Shown: positions 1 to 10,600 of the stretch, one piece after another
How the letters are laid out: each line of letters begins with the position of its first letter
Position numbering within the stretch: position 1 is the first letter of the stretch
Assembly: GCF_002195995.1 (NCBI RefSeq)
Contig: NZ_NHON01000102.1
Location: 1-36,485 of the forward strand
Length of the DNA: 36,485 nt
Direction: 5' to 3'
Source: Inquilinus limosus
Lineage (GTDB): Bacteria > Pseudomonadota > Alphaproteobacteria > DSM-16000 > Inquilinaceae
Program-made: the position numbers and the translations under genes
The notes under the pieces: generated by a model
Seen by the model: only the letters and a program-made list of their open reading frames with translations
Database searches by the model: none
Told to the model about the DNA's origin: nothing

Positions 1-319
1 CAGCAGACCGCCGCAGCAGACCGCCGCCGCCCCCGCGACGACCGCTCCGCCCGCGGAGCCGGCGGCTCCGGCAGCCCCCGCGCCGGCCCAGCCGGCCGGT
101 GACGCGCAGGTCCGCGAGATCCAGCAGCTGCTGACGATGATGAACTTCAACGCCGGCCCGGCGGACGGCAAGCTGAGCCGCCAGACCCGCAACGCCATCG
201 CCTCGTTCCAGCGGCAGCAGAAGCTGCGGGTTACCAGCCGGCCCTCGCCGGCGCTGCTGGACGCGCTGCGCAAGGCGGCCGGGGCCGACACGCCGGACTG
301 GACGCCGGGGCATTTCTGA
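1..319 (+). CDS. Peptidoglycan-binding domain protein, C-terminal fragment
   Basis: The reading frame is open from base 2 and ends in TGA at 317-319; the start lies left of the window. The first 35 or so residues are an Ala/Pro/Gln-rich linker. They are followed by a compact PG_binding_1-like module: helix VREIQQLLTMM, the loop FNAGPADGKLSRQTRNAI, then a helix with SFQRQQKL. That D/N-G-x-x-x-x-x-T-x-x-A-I pattern is typical of the three-helix fold that docks enzymes on peptidoglycan. The missing N-terminal part may carry a catalytic domain, which cannot be judged here. Role in the envelope is inferred from the family. Confidence 0.8.
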   Translation, partial: SRPPQQTAAAPATTAPPAEPAAPAAPAPAQPAGDAQVREIQQLLTMMNFNAGPADGKLSRQTRNAIASFQRQQKLRVTSRPSPALLDALRKAAGADTPDWTPGHF

Positions 320-417
320 CCACAATCGCGGCCCGGGGCGCGGTCGCGCGCCCCGGGTCTATGTCATGAGGGCGGCCGGGCGATCCGGCCCGCCGCGCAA
401 CGCGGGAAGGGATGGCG

Positions 418-1293
418 ATGGGTCAGGACGCGGTCTGCATCTGGGCGGCCGGAACGACGCTGGGCGAGGGGGCGCTGTGGCTGGCCGAGGAGCAGGCGCT
501 CTACTGGGTCGACATCCTGCAGCCGCGCATCCTGCGCTACGACCCGGCGACCGGGGCGAAGGCGGAATGGCCGATGCCGGAGCCGATCGGCTTCATCGCG
601 CCGCGCCGGCGCGGCGGGCTGGTGGCCGGGCTGCGCAGCGGCTTCCACCTGGTCGACCTGCCGGACGGCAAGGTCACGCCGATCGGCAACCCGGAGCCGG
701 ACCGGCCGGGCAACCGCTTCAACGACGGCAAGGTCGACCCGATGGGCCGGCTGTGGGCCGGGACCGTGGAGTTCGGATGCTCCGAGCCGACCGGCGCCTT
801 CTACCGGTTGGACCCCGACCATCGCTGGCACCGCGTCGATGACGGCTACATCGTCACCAACGGCCCCGCCTTCTCGCCCGACGGCAGCATCCTGTACGAG
901 GCGGATTCGGAGCGGCGGGTGGTCTACGCCTACGACCTCGACCTGGCCGGCGGCGCGATCTCCAACCGCCGGCCCTTCGTGATCTTCGCCGAGGATGACG
1001 GCGTGCCGGACGGCATGACGGTCGACCGCGACGGCCATCTCTGGGTGGCGCATTGGGGCGGGTCGCGGGTCAGCCGCTTCCGCCCCGACGGCACGCTGGA
1101 CCGCGCCGTGGCCATCCCGGCGCCGCATGTCACCAGCTGCGCCTTCGGCGGCCCCGGCCTGACCACGCTCTACGTCACCACCGCGCGCAGCGGCATGTCG
1201 GAGGGGGCGCTGCAGCAGCACCCGCTGGCCGGCGGCCTGTTCGCGGTCAAGGACGCCGGCCGCGGCCTGCCGGGCAGCCACTTCGCCGGATAG
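418..1293 (+). CDS. SMP-30/gluconolactonase/LRE family protein
   Basis: A protein of about 291 residues with the six-bladed propeller signature of the SMP-30/regucalcin family. These are metal-dependent sugar lactonases, for example for glucono- or arabinono-lactone. The metal-binding positions are visible: Glu in LGEGALW near the N-terminus, Asn in the FNDGKVDP/GRLWAGT block, Asn in VTNGPAFSPDG and Asp in PDGMTVDRDGHLWVA. Two in-frame ATGs lie at 412 and 418. The GGAAGG at 405-410 is 1 base from the first and 7 from the second, so 418 is preferred. The gene stands alone and converges on the AsmA-like gene 22 bases downstream. The exact sugar is not predictable. Confidence 0.85.
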   Translation: MGQDAVCIWAAGTTLGEGALWLAEEQALYWVDILQPRILRYDPATGAKAEWPMPEPIGFIAPRRRGGLVAGLRSGFHLVDLPDGKVTPIGNPEPDRPGNRFNDGKVDPMGRLWAGTVEFGCSEPTGAFYRLDPDHRWHRVDDGYIVTNGPAFSPDGSILYEADSERRVVYAYDLDLAGGAISNRRPFVIFAEDDGVPDGMTVDRDGHLWVAHWGGSRVSRFRPDGTLDRAVAIPAPHVTSCAFGGPGLTTLYVTTARSGMSEGALQQHPLAGGLFAVKDAGRGLPGSHFAG

Positions 1294-1315
1294 CGGCAGG
1301 CCCGGCCGATCGCGT

Positions 1316-4300
1316 TCAGGGCCCCGGCGGCGGCTCCACCGGCGAGTCCGGGGCCGGAGCGGGCGGAGGCGCCGGTTCGGCCGGCTTCGCCGCGGCGCGC
1401 GCGGCCGCCCAATCCTCCAGCGCCTTGGTCTCCAGCCGCCGCACCGGGGCTGAGGGCGTGCCGTCGAAGCGCAGCCCCACCGCCGGCACGTCGGGATGGG
1501 CGCGGAAGGTGACGTCGACGCCGAGGTCCAGGCGCCAGCGCGGCAGGTCGAGGGTGAAGCCCCCCGCCCCCACCGCCGCATCCGTGGCCAGGCGCAGATC
1601 GGTCGATGACGCCGCGCCGTCGGCGATGGCGAAGGTGGCGTTGATCGCCGGGACCGTGGTGCTGCCGCCGGCGAAGGCGGCGCGCAGCCCTTCCAGGAAG
1701 GCGCCCGGCAGCCCCGGCGCGGCCAAGAGCCGCTCCGCCGCGGCGAGGTCGATGCCGGTCAGCGTGGCGTCGCGCACCGCCACCAGCCCCTTGCCGCCCA
1801 GCCCGTAGACCAGGCCGGCGACGCTGTTGCCCGTGGAGGTCGCGTCGAGGCCGAGGTCGAGCCGGCCGGCCAGGCCCTGCGGCCCGGCCGACAGCGTCAG
1901 GATCTGGGCGAGGTCGGCATCGACCAGGTCGGCATGGCCGGACCAGCGCGGCGTCGGCACATCGCCCTGGGGCCAGTCGATCCGGCCGTTCAGGCCGATC
2001 CGGCCGCCGGCGACGGCGGCCGAGAGGCGGTCGAGCGTCAGCCCGGCGGGGTCGAGCCGGGCGTGCAACTCCGGCTGGTCGAGCGTCCAACCGGCGAGCG
2101 AGATCGCCGCCGCGTTGAGGTCGAGATTGCCGTCGATCCGGGCCAGGCCGCTGAGATCGAAAGGCCGGGCCGGCCACTGGCCGGTGGCGTCGCCCGGCGG
2201 CGTCAGCCCGGCCAAGAGCCGGTCCAGCGGCAGCGCCGTGGTACGCAGCGCCACGGTCAGGCGCGGGCGGGCCGCGCCGGCGTCGAGCTCGGCCGTTCCC
2301 CCCAGCGACACCGGGCCGACCGTGCCCTGCAGGTTGTCGAGGCGCAGCCGGCCGGCGGCCCAGTCGGCATCGGCATAGAGGTCGATGCCGCCGAGATCCG
2401 GCGCCGCCAGGCCGCCTTCGCCGACCTGCCGCAGCAGCCCCGGCAGGTCCGGATGGGTCAGGCGTAGGCCGAGCGCGGCATGCGGCGCCGTCATCGCGTC
2501 GGAGAGGCTGCCGCCCAGCGCCAGCGAGCCACCGAGCGCATCGATCGAGCCATCGATCGACAGCGTCGCCGGGTCGCCGCGCAGCCGCAGCGAGGCCTTG
2601 ACCGGCCCCGCCGCCGGCGCCGGCACCGTGCCGCGGAGGCGCAGCGCCCGCAGCAGCGCCGGCGGGTCCTGGGCGTCGAGCGTGGCCTGCAGGTCGATGT
2701 CGCCGAGAGTGGCGAGTTGGCCGATGGCGCCGTTGAAGCTGAGGCCGCTGCCGCCCGGCCCCTCGACCCGGCCGTTGTGGATGGTGAGCGCATCCTGGGC
2801 CAGCGTCGCCTCGAGCCGCAGCCCGGTGAAGGCGGCGCCGTCGATCGCGACGGCGTCGACCGTGGCGTCGAGATTGACATCGGCCCCGGCCAGCGCCGCC
2901 AGGATGCGGCCGCGCAGCGCGGGGTCCGATTGCAGCAGGTCGCGCAGCGGCGGCGCGCCGGCGGGGCGATAGGCGTCGATGTCGAGCCGGCTGAGCCGCA
3001 GCCGGGCGCCGAGGCCGGGCCGGGCGCCGCCGACATAGGTCAGGGCGCCGGTCAGCCGGTTGCCGTCGAGATCGGCGTCGAGGCCGGAGACCCGTAGATC
3101 GGTGATGTCGCCCGAGAGGATGCCGGCGACCTTGCCGCGGCGCAGCGCGGTGGCCGGGACCGGCCCCGGATCGATGCCGGCCCAGTCGAGCGCGCCGCGC
3201 AGGTCGTCGGCGGCGAGCTGCACCGACAGCTGGTCGGCCGCCGGCCGGTCGCCGTCGAGGCGGATCGCGCCGGAGGCCGCGGCCGAGCCGCCGCCCGGCA
3301 GGCCGAAGGCGAGGCGGGTGACACCGATCCGCGCCGGGTCCAGCGCCGCCTGCAGCCGCAGGTCGCGCACCAGACCGTCGCGCACCGCCAGGGCCGCGAC
3401 CGACAGGTCCAGCGTGCCGGTCACCGGCAGCACGGCCTTGCGCGACAGCGCCGCGGCCAGGCGCGCGGCCAGCGCAGCCGGGCCGGCATCGTCGCCGGCC
3501 CAGTCGGCCAGGGCCAGGCGGTTGAAGCCCAGCGTCGCCTCGACCCGCGGCACCGCCGCCAGGGTGATGGTGATGCCGCCGGCGGCGCGCATGTCGCCGA
3601 GATCGGCGGTCATGTCGGCCAGCTCGATCCGCTCGACCCCGGTGCCGTCCATCCCGGCCTGCACCGTGCCGCGCAGCGCGAAGACGCCGGGCCGGGACGA
3701 GGAGGCGGGCAGCTTGATGCCGATCCGGGCCAGGCTGGCGTCGAGGTCCTTGCCGACCACCGACAGGTCGCCCTGCAGCCCGCCATCGGGCCGCAGCAGG
3801 CCGCCGAGCCGCGCCTCGGTGGCGTCGAGCCCGATGGTGGCGTTCACCGGCAGGGCGCCGAGCGGCGAGCGCGGCTGCAGCGACAGGTCGAGGGTCATCG
3901 GCACGCCGGCGACGACGCCGGTGCCGCTGATCGAGACCGGCCCGCCCCCGCCCGGCGCGGTCAGCCGGACATCCGCCGTCTCGACCTCGAGCTGGCGGCC
4001 GCTGCGGCGGTCGAGCCACAGGATCGAGCCCTGGCGGATGGCGGCGCGGACGGAGTCGAGCCGGTGGCCAACGCCATCGCCCAGCCCGTCCCAGGAGCGG
4101 CGGCCGTCCGGCAGCGTCTCCAGCGCCACGCTGGGCTGGTCGAAGGTGACGCCCACCACCTCGATCCGGCCGAGCAGCAGCGGCAGCAGCGACACCCGCA
4201 GGTCGACGCTGCTGGCGGCCAGCAGGTCCGGAACCGTCGCGCCCGGCACGCTGGCGACGCGGATGTCGCCGGCGACGAGGCGCGGCATCGGCAGCATCTC

Positions 4301-4516
4301 GAAGGAGACCGGCCCGTCGATGGTGACGGCGCGGCCGGTCAGCCCGCCGATCTCCTGCGCGATGCGGGCGCGGTAGGGGGTCCAGTCGATCTGCCCCGGC
4401 ACCACGAGCACCGCGGCAACCAGCAGGACCAGGAGGAGGATGAGACCGAAGGCGAGTTTCTTCACGGCGCTGCGGGCGTCGTCCGGGGTTGCGACGGAGG
4501 TACGACTCCGGCGCAT
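1316..4516 (-). CDS. AsmA family protein
   Basis: About 1066 residues. Near the N-terminus is one transmembrane helix (KKLAFGLILLLVLLVAAVLV), followed by the AsmA hallmark of a short segment ending in TGRAVTIDGPVSF. The rest is a long beta-rich periplasmic stretch with repeated GxxxLDLDAT-like strands, as in AsmA/TamB-type proteins that are thought to bridge the inner and outer membranes and move phospholipid. The C-terminus is a Pro/Ala/Glu-rich tail. The frame is open upstream to a TTG at 4549. I prefer the ATG at 4516, and a GTG at 4465 (VKKLAFG) would also give a normal AsmA N-terminus; no convincing ribosome site separates them. It is divergent from the DUF4169-mltA pair. The family call is firm, its lipid-transport role is from family knowledge. 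Confidence 0.85.
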   Translation of the reverse strand: MRRSRTSVATPDDARSAVKKLAFGLILLLVLLVAAVLVVPGQIDWTPYRARIAQEIGGLTGRAVTIDGPVSFEMLPMPRLVAGDIRVASVPGATVPDLLAASSVDLRVSLLPLLLGRIEVVGVTFDQPSVALETLPDGRRSWDGLGDGVGHRLDSVRAAIRQGSILWLDRRSGRQLEVETADVRLTAPGGGGPVSISGTGVVAGVPMTLDLSLQPRSPLGALPVNATIGLDATEARLGGLLRPDGGLQGDLSVVGKDLDASLARIGIKLPASSSRPGVFALRGTVQAGMDGTGVERIELADMTADLGDMRAAGGITITLAAVPRVEATLGFNRLALADWAGDDAGPAALAARLAAALSRKAVLPVTGTLDLSVAALAVRDGLVRDLRLQAALDPARIGVTRLAFGLPGGGSAAASGAIRLDGDRPAADQLSVQLAADDLRGALDWAGIDPGPVPATALRRGKVAGILSGDITDLRVSGLDADLDGNRLTGALTYVGGARPGLGARLRLSRLDIDAYRPAGAPPLRDLLQSDPALRGRILAALAGADVNLDATVDAVAIDGAAFTGLRLEATLAQDALTIHNGRVEGPGGSGLSFNGAIGQLATLGDIDLQATLDAQDPPALLRALRLRGTVPAPAAGPVKASLRLRGDPATLSIDGSIDALGGSLALGGSLSDAMTAPHAALGLRLTHPDLPGLLRQVGEGGLAAPDLGGIDLYADADWAAGRLRLDNLQGTVGPVSLGGTAELDAGAARPRLTVALRTTALPLDRLLAGLTPPGDATGQWPARPFDLSGLARIDGNLDLNAAAISLAGWTLDQPELHARLDPAGLTLDRLSAAVAGGRIGLNGRIDWPQGDVPTPRWSGHADLVDADLAQILTLSAGPQGLAGRLDLGLDATSTGNSVAGLVYGLGGKGLVAVRDATLTGIDLAAAERLLAAPGLPGAFLEGLRAAFAGGSTTVPAINATFAIADGAASSTDLRLATDAAVGAGGFTLDLPRWRLDLGVDVTFRAHPDVPAVGLRFDGTPSAPVRRLETKALEDWAAARAAAKPAEPAPPPAPAPDSPVEPPPGP

Positions 4517-4646
4517 GATCGGAAATTGCCTGCGGGAATCACAATACAAATCACAATTGAGACAAGAACCCGCGTCGCCGCGGCGCTGCGGCCTTATCCG
4601 CCGCCGCCGTTTCGGCTAGTCTCGACGGCACGGAGGGATGCGGAAA

Positions 4647-4865
4647 ATGGGCGATGTGATCAATCTGCGGCAGGCGCGCAAGGCCAGGGCCCGCGCCGAG
4701 AAGGAGGCGCAGGCGCAGGAGAACCGCGCCCGCTTTGGCCGCACCGGGGCGGAGAAGCAGCGCGACGCCGACGCGGCCGACCGCGAGACCCGCCGGCATG
4801 AGGGCCACCGCGTCGACCCTTCCCCCGGCGATGACGACAAGGACCCGGACGGGGGCGCCGCCTAG
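4647..4865 (+). CDS. DUF4169 family small protein
   Basis: A very charged 72-residue protein. It starts MGDVINLRQARKARARAEKE and continues with NRARFGRTGAEKQ and a HEGHRVD motif, which is the usual DUF4169 pattern of alphaproteobacteria. Function is unknown for the family. The GGAGGG at 4632-4637 touches the ATG at 4638 but lies 9 bases from the in-frame ATG at 4647, so 4647 is the better start. Its TAG (4863-4865) directly abuts the ATG of mltA at 4866. The two are therefore almost certainly one transcript and probably translationally coupled. The protein is likely a long basic/acidic helix in the cytoplasm. Confidence 0.8.
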   Translation: MGDVINLRQARKARARAEKEAQAQENRARFGRTGAEKQRDADAADRETRRHEGHRVDPSPGDDDKDPDGGAA

Positions 4866-5990
4866 ATGCGCTCCACGATCCGCGCCGCAGCCCTGGCCGC
4901 TCTGCTCGGGCTGATCCTGGCCGGCTGCGCCGGCCCTGCCCGTTCGCCCAAGGGCGGCGGCACCGGCGGCGTCGCCACCGATTTCCAGCACCTGCCGGGC
5001 TGGCGGGACGACGATGTCGCCGCCGCCCTGCCGGCCGTTTGGAACACCTGCAGCGTCTACGCCGCCAAGTCGCCGGGCACGCGGCTGAACTACAACGGCA
5101 TCGACGGGCCGGTCTCCGACTGGGTGCCGATCTGCGACGCCGCCCACCGCCTGACCGGCCGCGACGAGGCCCAGGCCCGGCAGTTCTTCGAGACCTGGTT
5201 CACCCCGGTCGCCCTGGCCGGCTTCGACGGCGGCGGGTACGGCCGCTTCACCGGCTATTTCGCGCCGGAGCTGAACGGCAGCCGGGTGCGGCGCGGCGCG
5301 TACCAGACGCCGCTGTACCGCACCCCGGACAATGTCCGCGACCGCCGCCGCAGCCGGGCCGAGATCGCCCGCGGTGCGCTGGACGGGCGCGGCTACGAGA
5401 TCGCCTGGGTCGACGACCCGATCGACGCCTTCTTCCTGGAGATCCAGGGCTCCGGCAAGGTCCGGCTGGACGACGGCACCGTCATCGGCCTGAAGTTCCA
5501 CGGCCAGAACGGCCAGCGCTACCGGGCGGTCGGCCGGGTGCTGGTGGATGCCGGCATCGCCACGCTGGACGAGATGTCGATGGGCTATATCCGCAACTGG
5601 ATGATCGCCAACCCCGACCGGGCGCAGTGGCTGATGAACCAGAACCCGAGCTACGTCTATTTCCGCGAGAAGGCGGCGGAGGATGTGATCGGCGCCCATG
5701 ACGTGCCGCTGACGGCCGGGCGCAGCCTGGCGGTGGACAAGGACTACATCTCGCTGGGCACGCCGGTCTGGCTGGACATCGAGGACGACCCGACGGTGCC
5801 GGGCCGCACCCTGCGGCGGCTGGTGCTGGCCCAGGACATCGGCGGCGCCATCCGCGGCCCGATCCGCGGCGACCTGTACTGGGGCGAGGGCCACGCCGCC
5901 GGCGGCATGGCCAGCGCCATGAACGCCGAGGGCCGCGCCTACATGCTGGTGCCCCGCGCCACGCTCGGATTGAGCACACCGGGCCGCTGA
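4866..5990 (+). CDS. mltA: MltA-type membrane-bound lytic murein transglycosylase
   Basis: 374 residues. The N-terminus is a lipoprotein signal peptide with lipobox LAGC at about residues 18-21, so the mature protein is a lipid-anchored periplasmic enzyme. The MltA domain is recognised by FTGYFAPELNGS, YQTPLYRTP, DAFFLEIQGSGKVRLDDG, HGQNGQRYRAVGRVLVD and NPSYVYFRE. The C-terminal 3D domain follows with AQDIGGAIRGPIRGDLYWGEG. Such enzymes cleave the MurNAc-GlcNAc bond to give 1,6-anhydro ends during wall remodelling. The position often occupied by the third Asp of the 3D motif is His here (WGEGHAAG); this position varies in MltA proteins and I would not call it inactive. It directly follows the DUF4169 gene. 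Confidence 0.92.
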   Translation: MRSTIRAAALAALLGLILAGCAGPARSPKGGGTGGVATDFQHLPGWRDDDVAAALPAVWNTCSVYAAKSPGTRLNYNGIDGPVSDWVPICDAAHRLTGRDEAQARQFFETWFTPVALAGFDGGGYGRFTGYFAPELNGSRVRRGAYQTPLYRTPDNVRDRRRSRAEIARGALDGRGYEIAWVDDPIDAFFLEIQGSGKVRLDDGTVIGLKFHGQNGQRYRAVGRVLVDAGIATLDEMSMGYIRNWMIANPDRAQWLMNQNPSYVYFREKAAEDVIGAHDVPLTAGRSLAVDKDYISLGTPVWLDIEDDPTVPGRTLRRLVLAQDIGGAIRGPIRGDLYWGEGHAAGGMASAMNAEGRAYMLVPRATLGLSTPGR

Positions 5991-6003
5991 GGCCGCCTCT
6001 CCT

Positions 6004-6061
6004 CGTCATTGCCAGGAGGCGAAGCCGACGAAGCAATCCAGGGGCCGGTGCGCACCGGCCC
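6004..6061. repeat. Half copy of the CATTGC-type palindromic repeat
   Basis: This stretch matches the left half and centre of the full palindrome at 25801-25894 (the GAAGCAATCC arm and the GGTGCGCACC centre) and then diverges. The right arm is missing. It sits in the 228-base gap between mltA and the DMT transporter; the rest of that gap shows nothing recognisable. Confidence 0.85.
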
Positions 6062-6218
6062 TCTCTCCCGCCGGCGGAGCAACAACGGCAAAAATTAGGC
6101 AGCCAGTCCTGCACGAATTGAAGGCAGGCGATGCGCTGCGCGCAATGGCGCCGCCGATTCGCCGGTCGTAGAGTGTGGATCGCGGCCTCGAGGCCGCTCT
6201 ACGCCGGCCGCCGCCCCC

Positions 6219-7190
6219 ATGACCGTCACGCTCGCCGCCCCGCCCCGCGCCTCCGTCGCCGCGGGCATCGGTTTCGCCTGCCTCGGCTTCGCCCTCTACA
6301 CCTGCATGGACACCGCGGTGAAATGGGTGTCGGCGGGCTTCCCGCTGTACCAGGTGATCTTCTTCAACTCCGCCTTCGGCCTGCTGCCGATGCTGGCCTA
6401 TGCCCAGATGACCGGCGGCGTCGGCCAGCTGCGCACCAAGCGGCTGTGGCTGCACGCCACAAGGTCGGCGATGGGCCTGGCGGGGTCCTTCACCTGCTTC
6501 CACGCCTATGCGGAGATGCCGATCGCCGACGTCTACGCCGTGCTGTTCTGCGCGCCGCTGCTGATCACGGCGCTGTCAGTGCCTATCCTGGGCGAATCCG
6601 TCGGCTGGCGGCGCTGGACCGCGGTGGGCGTCGGCTTCATCGGCGTCATGGTGATGCTGCGGCCGGGCGCCGGCATGGCCAACCCGGCGGTGCTGGGCGC
6701 GCTGTTCTCCGCCGTCGTCAACGCGCTGGGGTTCCTCTTGCTGCGCCGCTTCATCGCCAGCGAGAACCGCATCTCCTTCGGCTTCTACGCCAACTCGACC
6801 ACCGCGATCGTCACCGGGCTGATGATGCTGGCCTTCGGCGGGGTGATGCCGGAACTGCGCGACCTGCTGGCGATCGCCATCGGCGGCATCCTCGGGGGCA
6901 CCGCCTATCTGTTCGTCACCAACGCCTACCGCCAGGCGCCTGCCGCGGTGGTGGCGCCGTTCCAGTACAGCCAGATGATCTGGGGCGTGGTCTCCGGCTA
7001 CCTGTTGTGGCGCGACGTGCCGGACCCGACCATGCTGGCCGGGTGCGGCATCGTCATCGCCAGCGGCCTCTACATCCTGCACCGCGAGACGGTGCGGCAG
7101 GCGCCGGTGGCGCAGAACGCGACCCCGGCCGCCACCGTCGCTTCGGTGCCGTCGCCGATCAGGACGTCGCCGGACCAGGCCCCCGGCTGA
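6219..7190 (+). CDS. DMT-superfamily (EamA) transporter
   Basis: 323 residues with about ten hydrophobic helices arranged as two EamA repeats. The N-terminal repeat begins GIGFACLGFALYTCMDTAVKW and ends in YAEMPIADVYAVLFCAPLLITALSVPILGE; the C-terminal repeat contains GTAYLFVTNAYRQAPAAVVAPFQYSQ followed by a final helix with GLYILHRE. This family exports or exchanges small metabolites such as amino acids and nucleotide derivatives; the substrate is not predictable. The start has no strong ribosome site. The last 32 bases overlap the 3' end of the convergent MerR-ATPase gene. Confidence 0.85.
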   Translation: MTVTLAAPPRASVAAGIGFACLGFALYTCMDTAVKWVSAGFPLYQVIFFNSAFGLLPMLAYAQMTGGVGQLRTKRLWLHATRSAMGLAGSFTCFHAYAEMPIADVYAVLFCAPLLITALSVPILGESVGWRRWTAVGVGFIGVMVMLRPGAGMANPAVLGALFSAVVNALGFLLLRRFIASENRISFGFYANSTTAIVTGLMMLAFGGVMPELRDLLAIAIGGILGGTAYLFVTNAYRQAPAAVVAPFQYSQMIWGVVSGYLLWRDVPDPTMLAGCGIVIASGLYILHRETVRQAPVAQNATPAATVASVPSPIRTSPDQAPG

Positions 7191-8247
7191 GCCGTTCGCG
7201 CACCTCCGGCGTCGCCAGGCAGGTGGCCACGGCCTCGTAGCCCGGCGCGCCGGGGACCGGGGCGACAGTGCTCGGCGGGCTGTGATTGGCCGGGCACAGC
7301 AGGACCGCCTCGTCCAGCCCGACCGCCGCCAGGTCCAGGATGGCGCTGGACCGGGTCATCAGGAACAAGGGGCGGCTATCGGGCCCGCGGCGGCGCAGAT
7401 GGGCGATCAGCGCCTCCTGCGTCGCGTGATCCAGCCCCTGCTCGACCATATCGACCACCAGCGCCGCCGGCCCCTCGGCCTCCAGCCCGGCCAGCAGGGC
7501 GGTGAGCGCATCGGAGACCGTGGCGCCGTCCTCGACCAGCCATTCCAGGGTCCGGCCGACCCAGGTGCGGAGATCCGGATCGGCATGCAGCCGGGCGCGA
7601 ACCGCGGCCATCGCCTCGTCCGACAGGGCCCGGTCCGGCAGCGGCCGGACGCGGAGCCAGGCCCCGGCTTCGGCACCGCCCAGCGCCATACGGTCGAGGC
7701 CGAGGAAGGCGGCGCCGGGCAGCGCCTCGGCCAAACGCAGCGCCAGCCGGGTCTTGCCGCTGCCGAGCGGGCCGATGATGTAGGTCAGCGGCCGCACGGG
7801 CCCGAGCTCGAAGCGCTCGCCGCCCCAGGGCCAGGGCAGGTCGAAGGCGATGCCCGCGTCCGGCCCCAGGAGCCGCATCAGCTCTCCCACCGCCGGCACC
7901 TGGCCGCAGGCGAGGCCGTCGCGCAGGCCGCGGACCTGCTCGATCGTGCCAGCGATCTGGCGCAGCCGGCCTTCCAGCGCCGCCTGATGCGCCGCCAGCG
8001 CCGGCTCCAGCCCTTGCGGGTCGCCCTGCAGCACCCGCGCCACCTGGGCCAGGCTGAAGCCGAGGGCGCGCAGCGCGGCGATCTCGCCGGCGCGGTGCAT
8101 CTCGCCGGGGCCGTAGGCGCGCCATCCGGCGGCGCTGCGCACCGGCACCAGCAGGCCGCGCTGCTCGTACAGCCTGAGGGCCTTGGCGGAGACGCCGAGC
8201 CGCCGCGCGGCTTCGGAGGCGTTGAGGAAGGGGGCGGAGGACGTCAC
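7159..8247 (-). CDS. MerR-type regulator fused to an ABC-like P-loop ATPase domain
   Basis: 362 residues. Residues 7-75 are a MerR winged helix (NASEAARRLGVSAKALRLYEQRGLL, then GWRAYGPGEMHRAGEIAALRALGFSLAQVARVL). Residues 80-112 form a dimerisation helix. From about 150 there is a nucleotide-binding domain: Walker A GPLGSGKT at 159-166, a Walker B-like block LVVDMVEQGLD at 263-273 resembling the ABC D-E-x-x-x-x-L-D pattern, and LFLMTRSSAILD at 294-305, where ABC proteins usually have the switch His (here Arg). Ordinary MerR proteins have only a short effector domain. GTG start at 8247 is supported by GAGG upstream. What it senses and controls is unknown; it may sense nucleotide state or an ATP-dependent signal (inference). 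Confidence 0.8.
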   Translation of the reverse strand: MTSSAPFLNASEAARRLGVSAKALRLYEQRGLLVPVRSAAGWRAYGPGEMHRAGEIAALRALGFSLAQVARVLQGDPQGLEPALAAHQAALEGRLRQIAGTIEQVRGLRDGLACGQVPAVGELMRLLGPDAGIAFDLPWPWGGERFELGPVRPLTYIIGPLGSGKTRLALRLAEALPGAAFLGLDRMALGGAEAGAWLRVRPLPDRALSDEAMAAVRARLHADPDLRTWVGRTLEWLVEDGATVSDALTALLAGLEAEGPAALVVDMVEQGLDHATQEALIAHLRRRGPDSRPLFLMTRSSAILDLAAVGLDEAVLLCPANHSPPSTVAPVPGAPGYEAVATCLATPEVRERLSRGPGPATS

Positions 8248-8267
8248 GACTCACCTCATTGCGGGTT

Positions 8268-8308
8268 GACCGCCCCTCTTATCGGAGCGGTCCCAGGGGC
8301 CGGGTCAA
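8268..8308 (-). promoter_or_regulatory. Candidate MerR-type promoter and operator for the MerR-ATPase gene
   Basis: On the minus strand TTGACC (8308-8303) and GATAAG (8283-8278) are separated by 19 bases. That long spacing is typical of promoters activated by MerR proteins. A dyad GACCGCCCC-N7-GGAGCGGTC (8268-8292; one mismatch) covers the -10 side. It is 21 bases upstream of the GTG start. Autoregulation is inferred; classic MerR operators lie between -35 and -10, so the dyad position is slightly unusual. Confidence 0.4.
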
Positions 8309-8586
8309 CAGGGATTGGCGCCGCCGCCGGAATCCGTCATGCTGCCCGCCATGATGATCACGCGCGCAGCCTCGGGACGACTTACGGCCTTCTGAGCCGG
8401 CCGGACCCTTGCGTCCGGATTTCGTCCTCCTGCGCTGCGATCCGTCCCATGCCCCACCGCCCGAAGGCCGCGCCGCGGCCCATTCCCGGCCATCCCTTGC
8501 GGCCCGGCCGCCGACTTCCCGGCGGCCGTCGGCGGGAGGTCCGCCGGCGGCCGTAGCTCCCCCAATTCCACGGGAAGGAGGCACGG
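8309..8586 (+). promoter_or_regulatory. leuS leader region with mutually exclusive hairpins
   Basis: This non-coding stretch precedes leuS. It holds a short ORF at 8339-8395 (18 codons, starting MLPAMMITRA) and a small stem CCGGAC/GTCCGG at 8401-8418. Two strong stems follow: 8505-8512 with 8521-8528, and 8523-8535 with 8541-8553 (13 pairs, one being U-G). They share bases 8523-8528 and cannot form together, which is the geometry of an attenuator or a translation switch. A strong ribosome site AAGGAGG (8575-8581) lies 5 bases before the ATG. The short ORF has only two Leu codons, so a leucine attenuator is not established. Confidence 0.4.
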
Positions 8587-10590
<2,004 letters not shown>

Positions 10591-10600
10591 TCTTGGTTCG

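Noticed and set aside
4616-5894. Long minus-strand ORFs opposite mltA
   Set aside because: Low-complexity Arg/Ala/Gly translations typical of shadows in GC-rich DNA; the plus strand has a clear MltA.
5840-5930. Inactive MltA because the third Asp of the 3D motif is His
   Set aside because: That position is variable in MltA proteins, so no loss of function can be claimed.
8339-8395. Leucine leader peptide of a classic leuS attenuator
   Set aside because: Only two Leu codons in 18 and no run of them; kept only as part of a possible structured leader.
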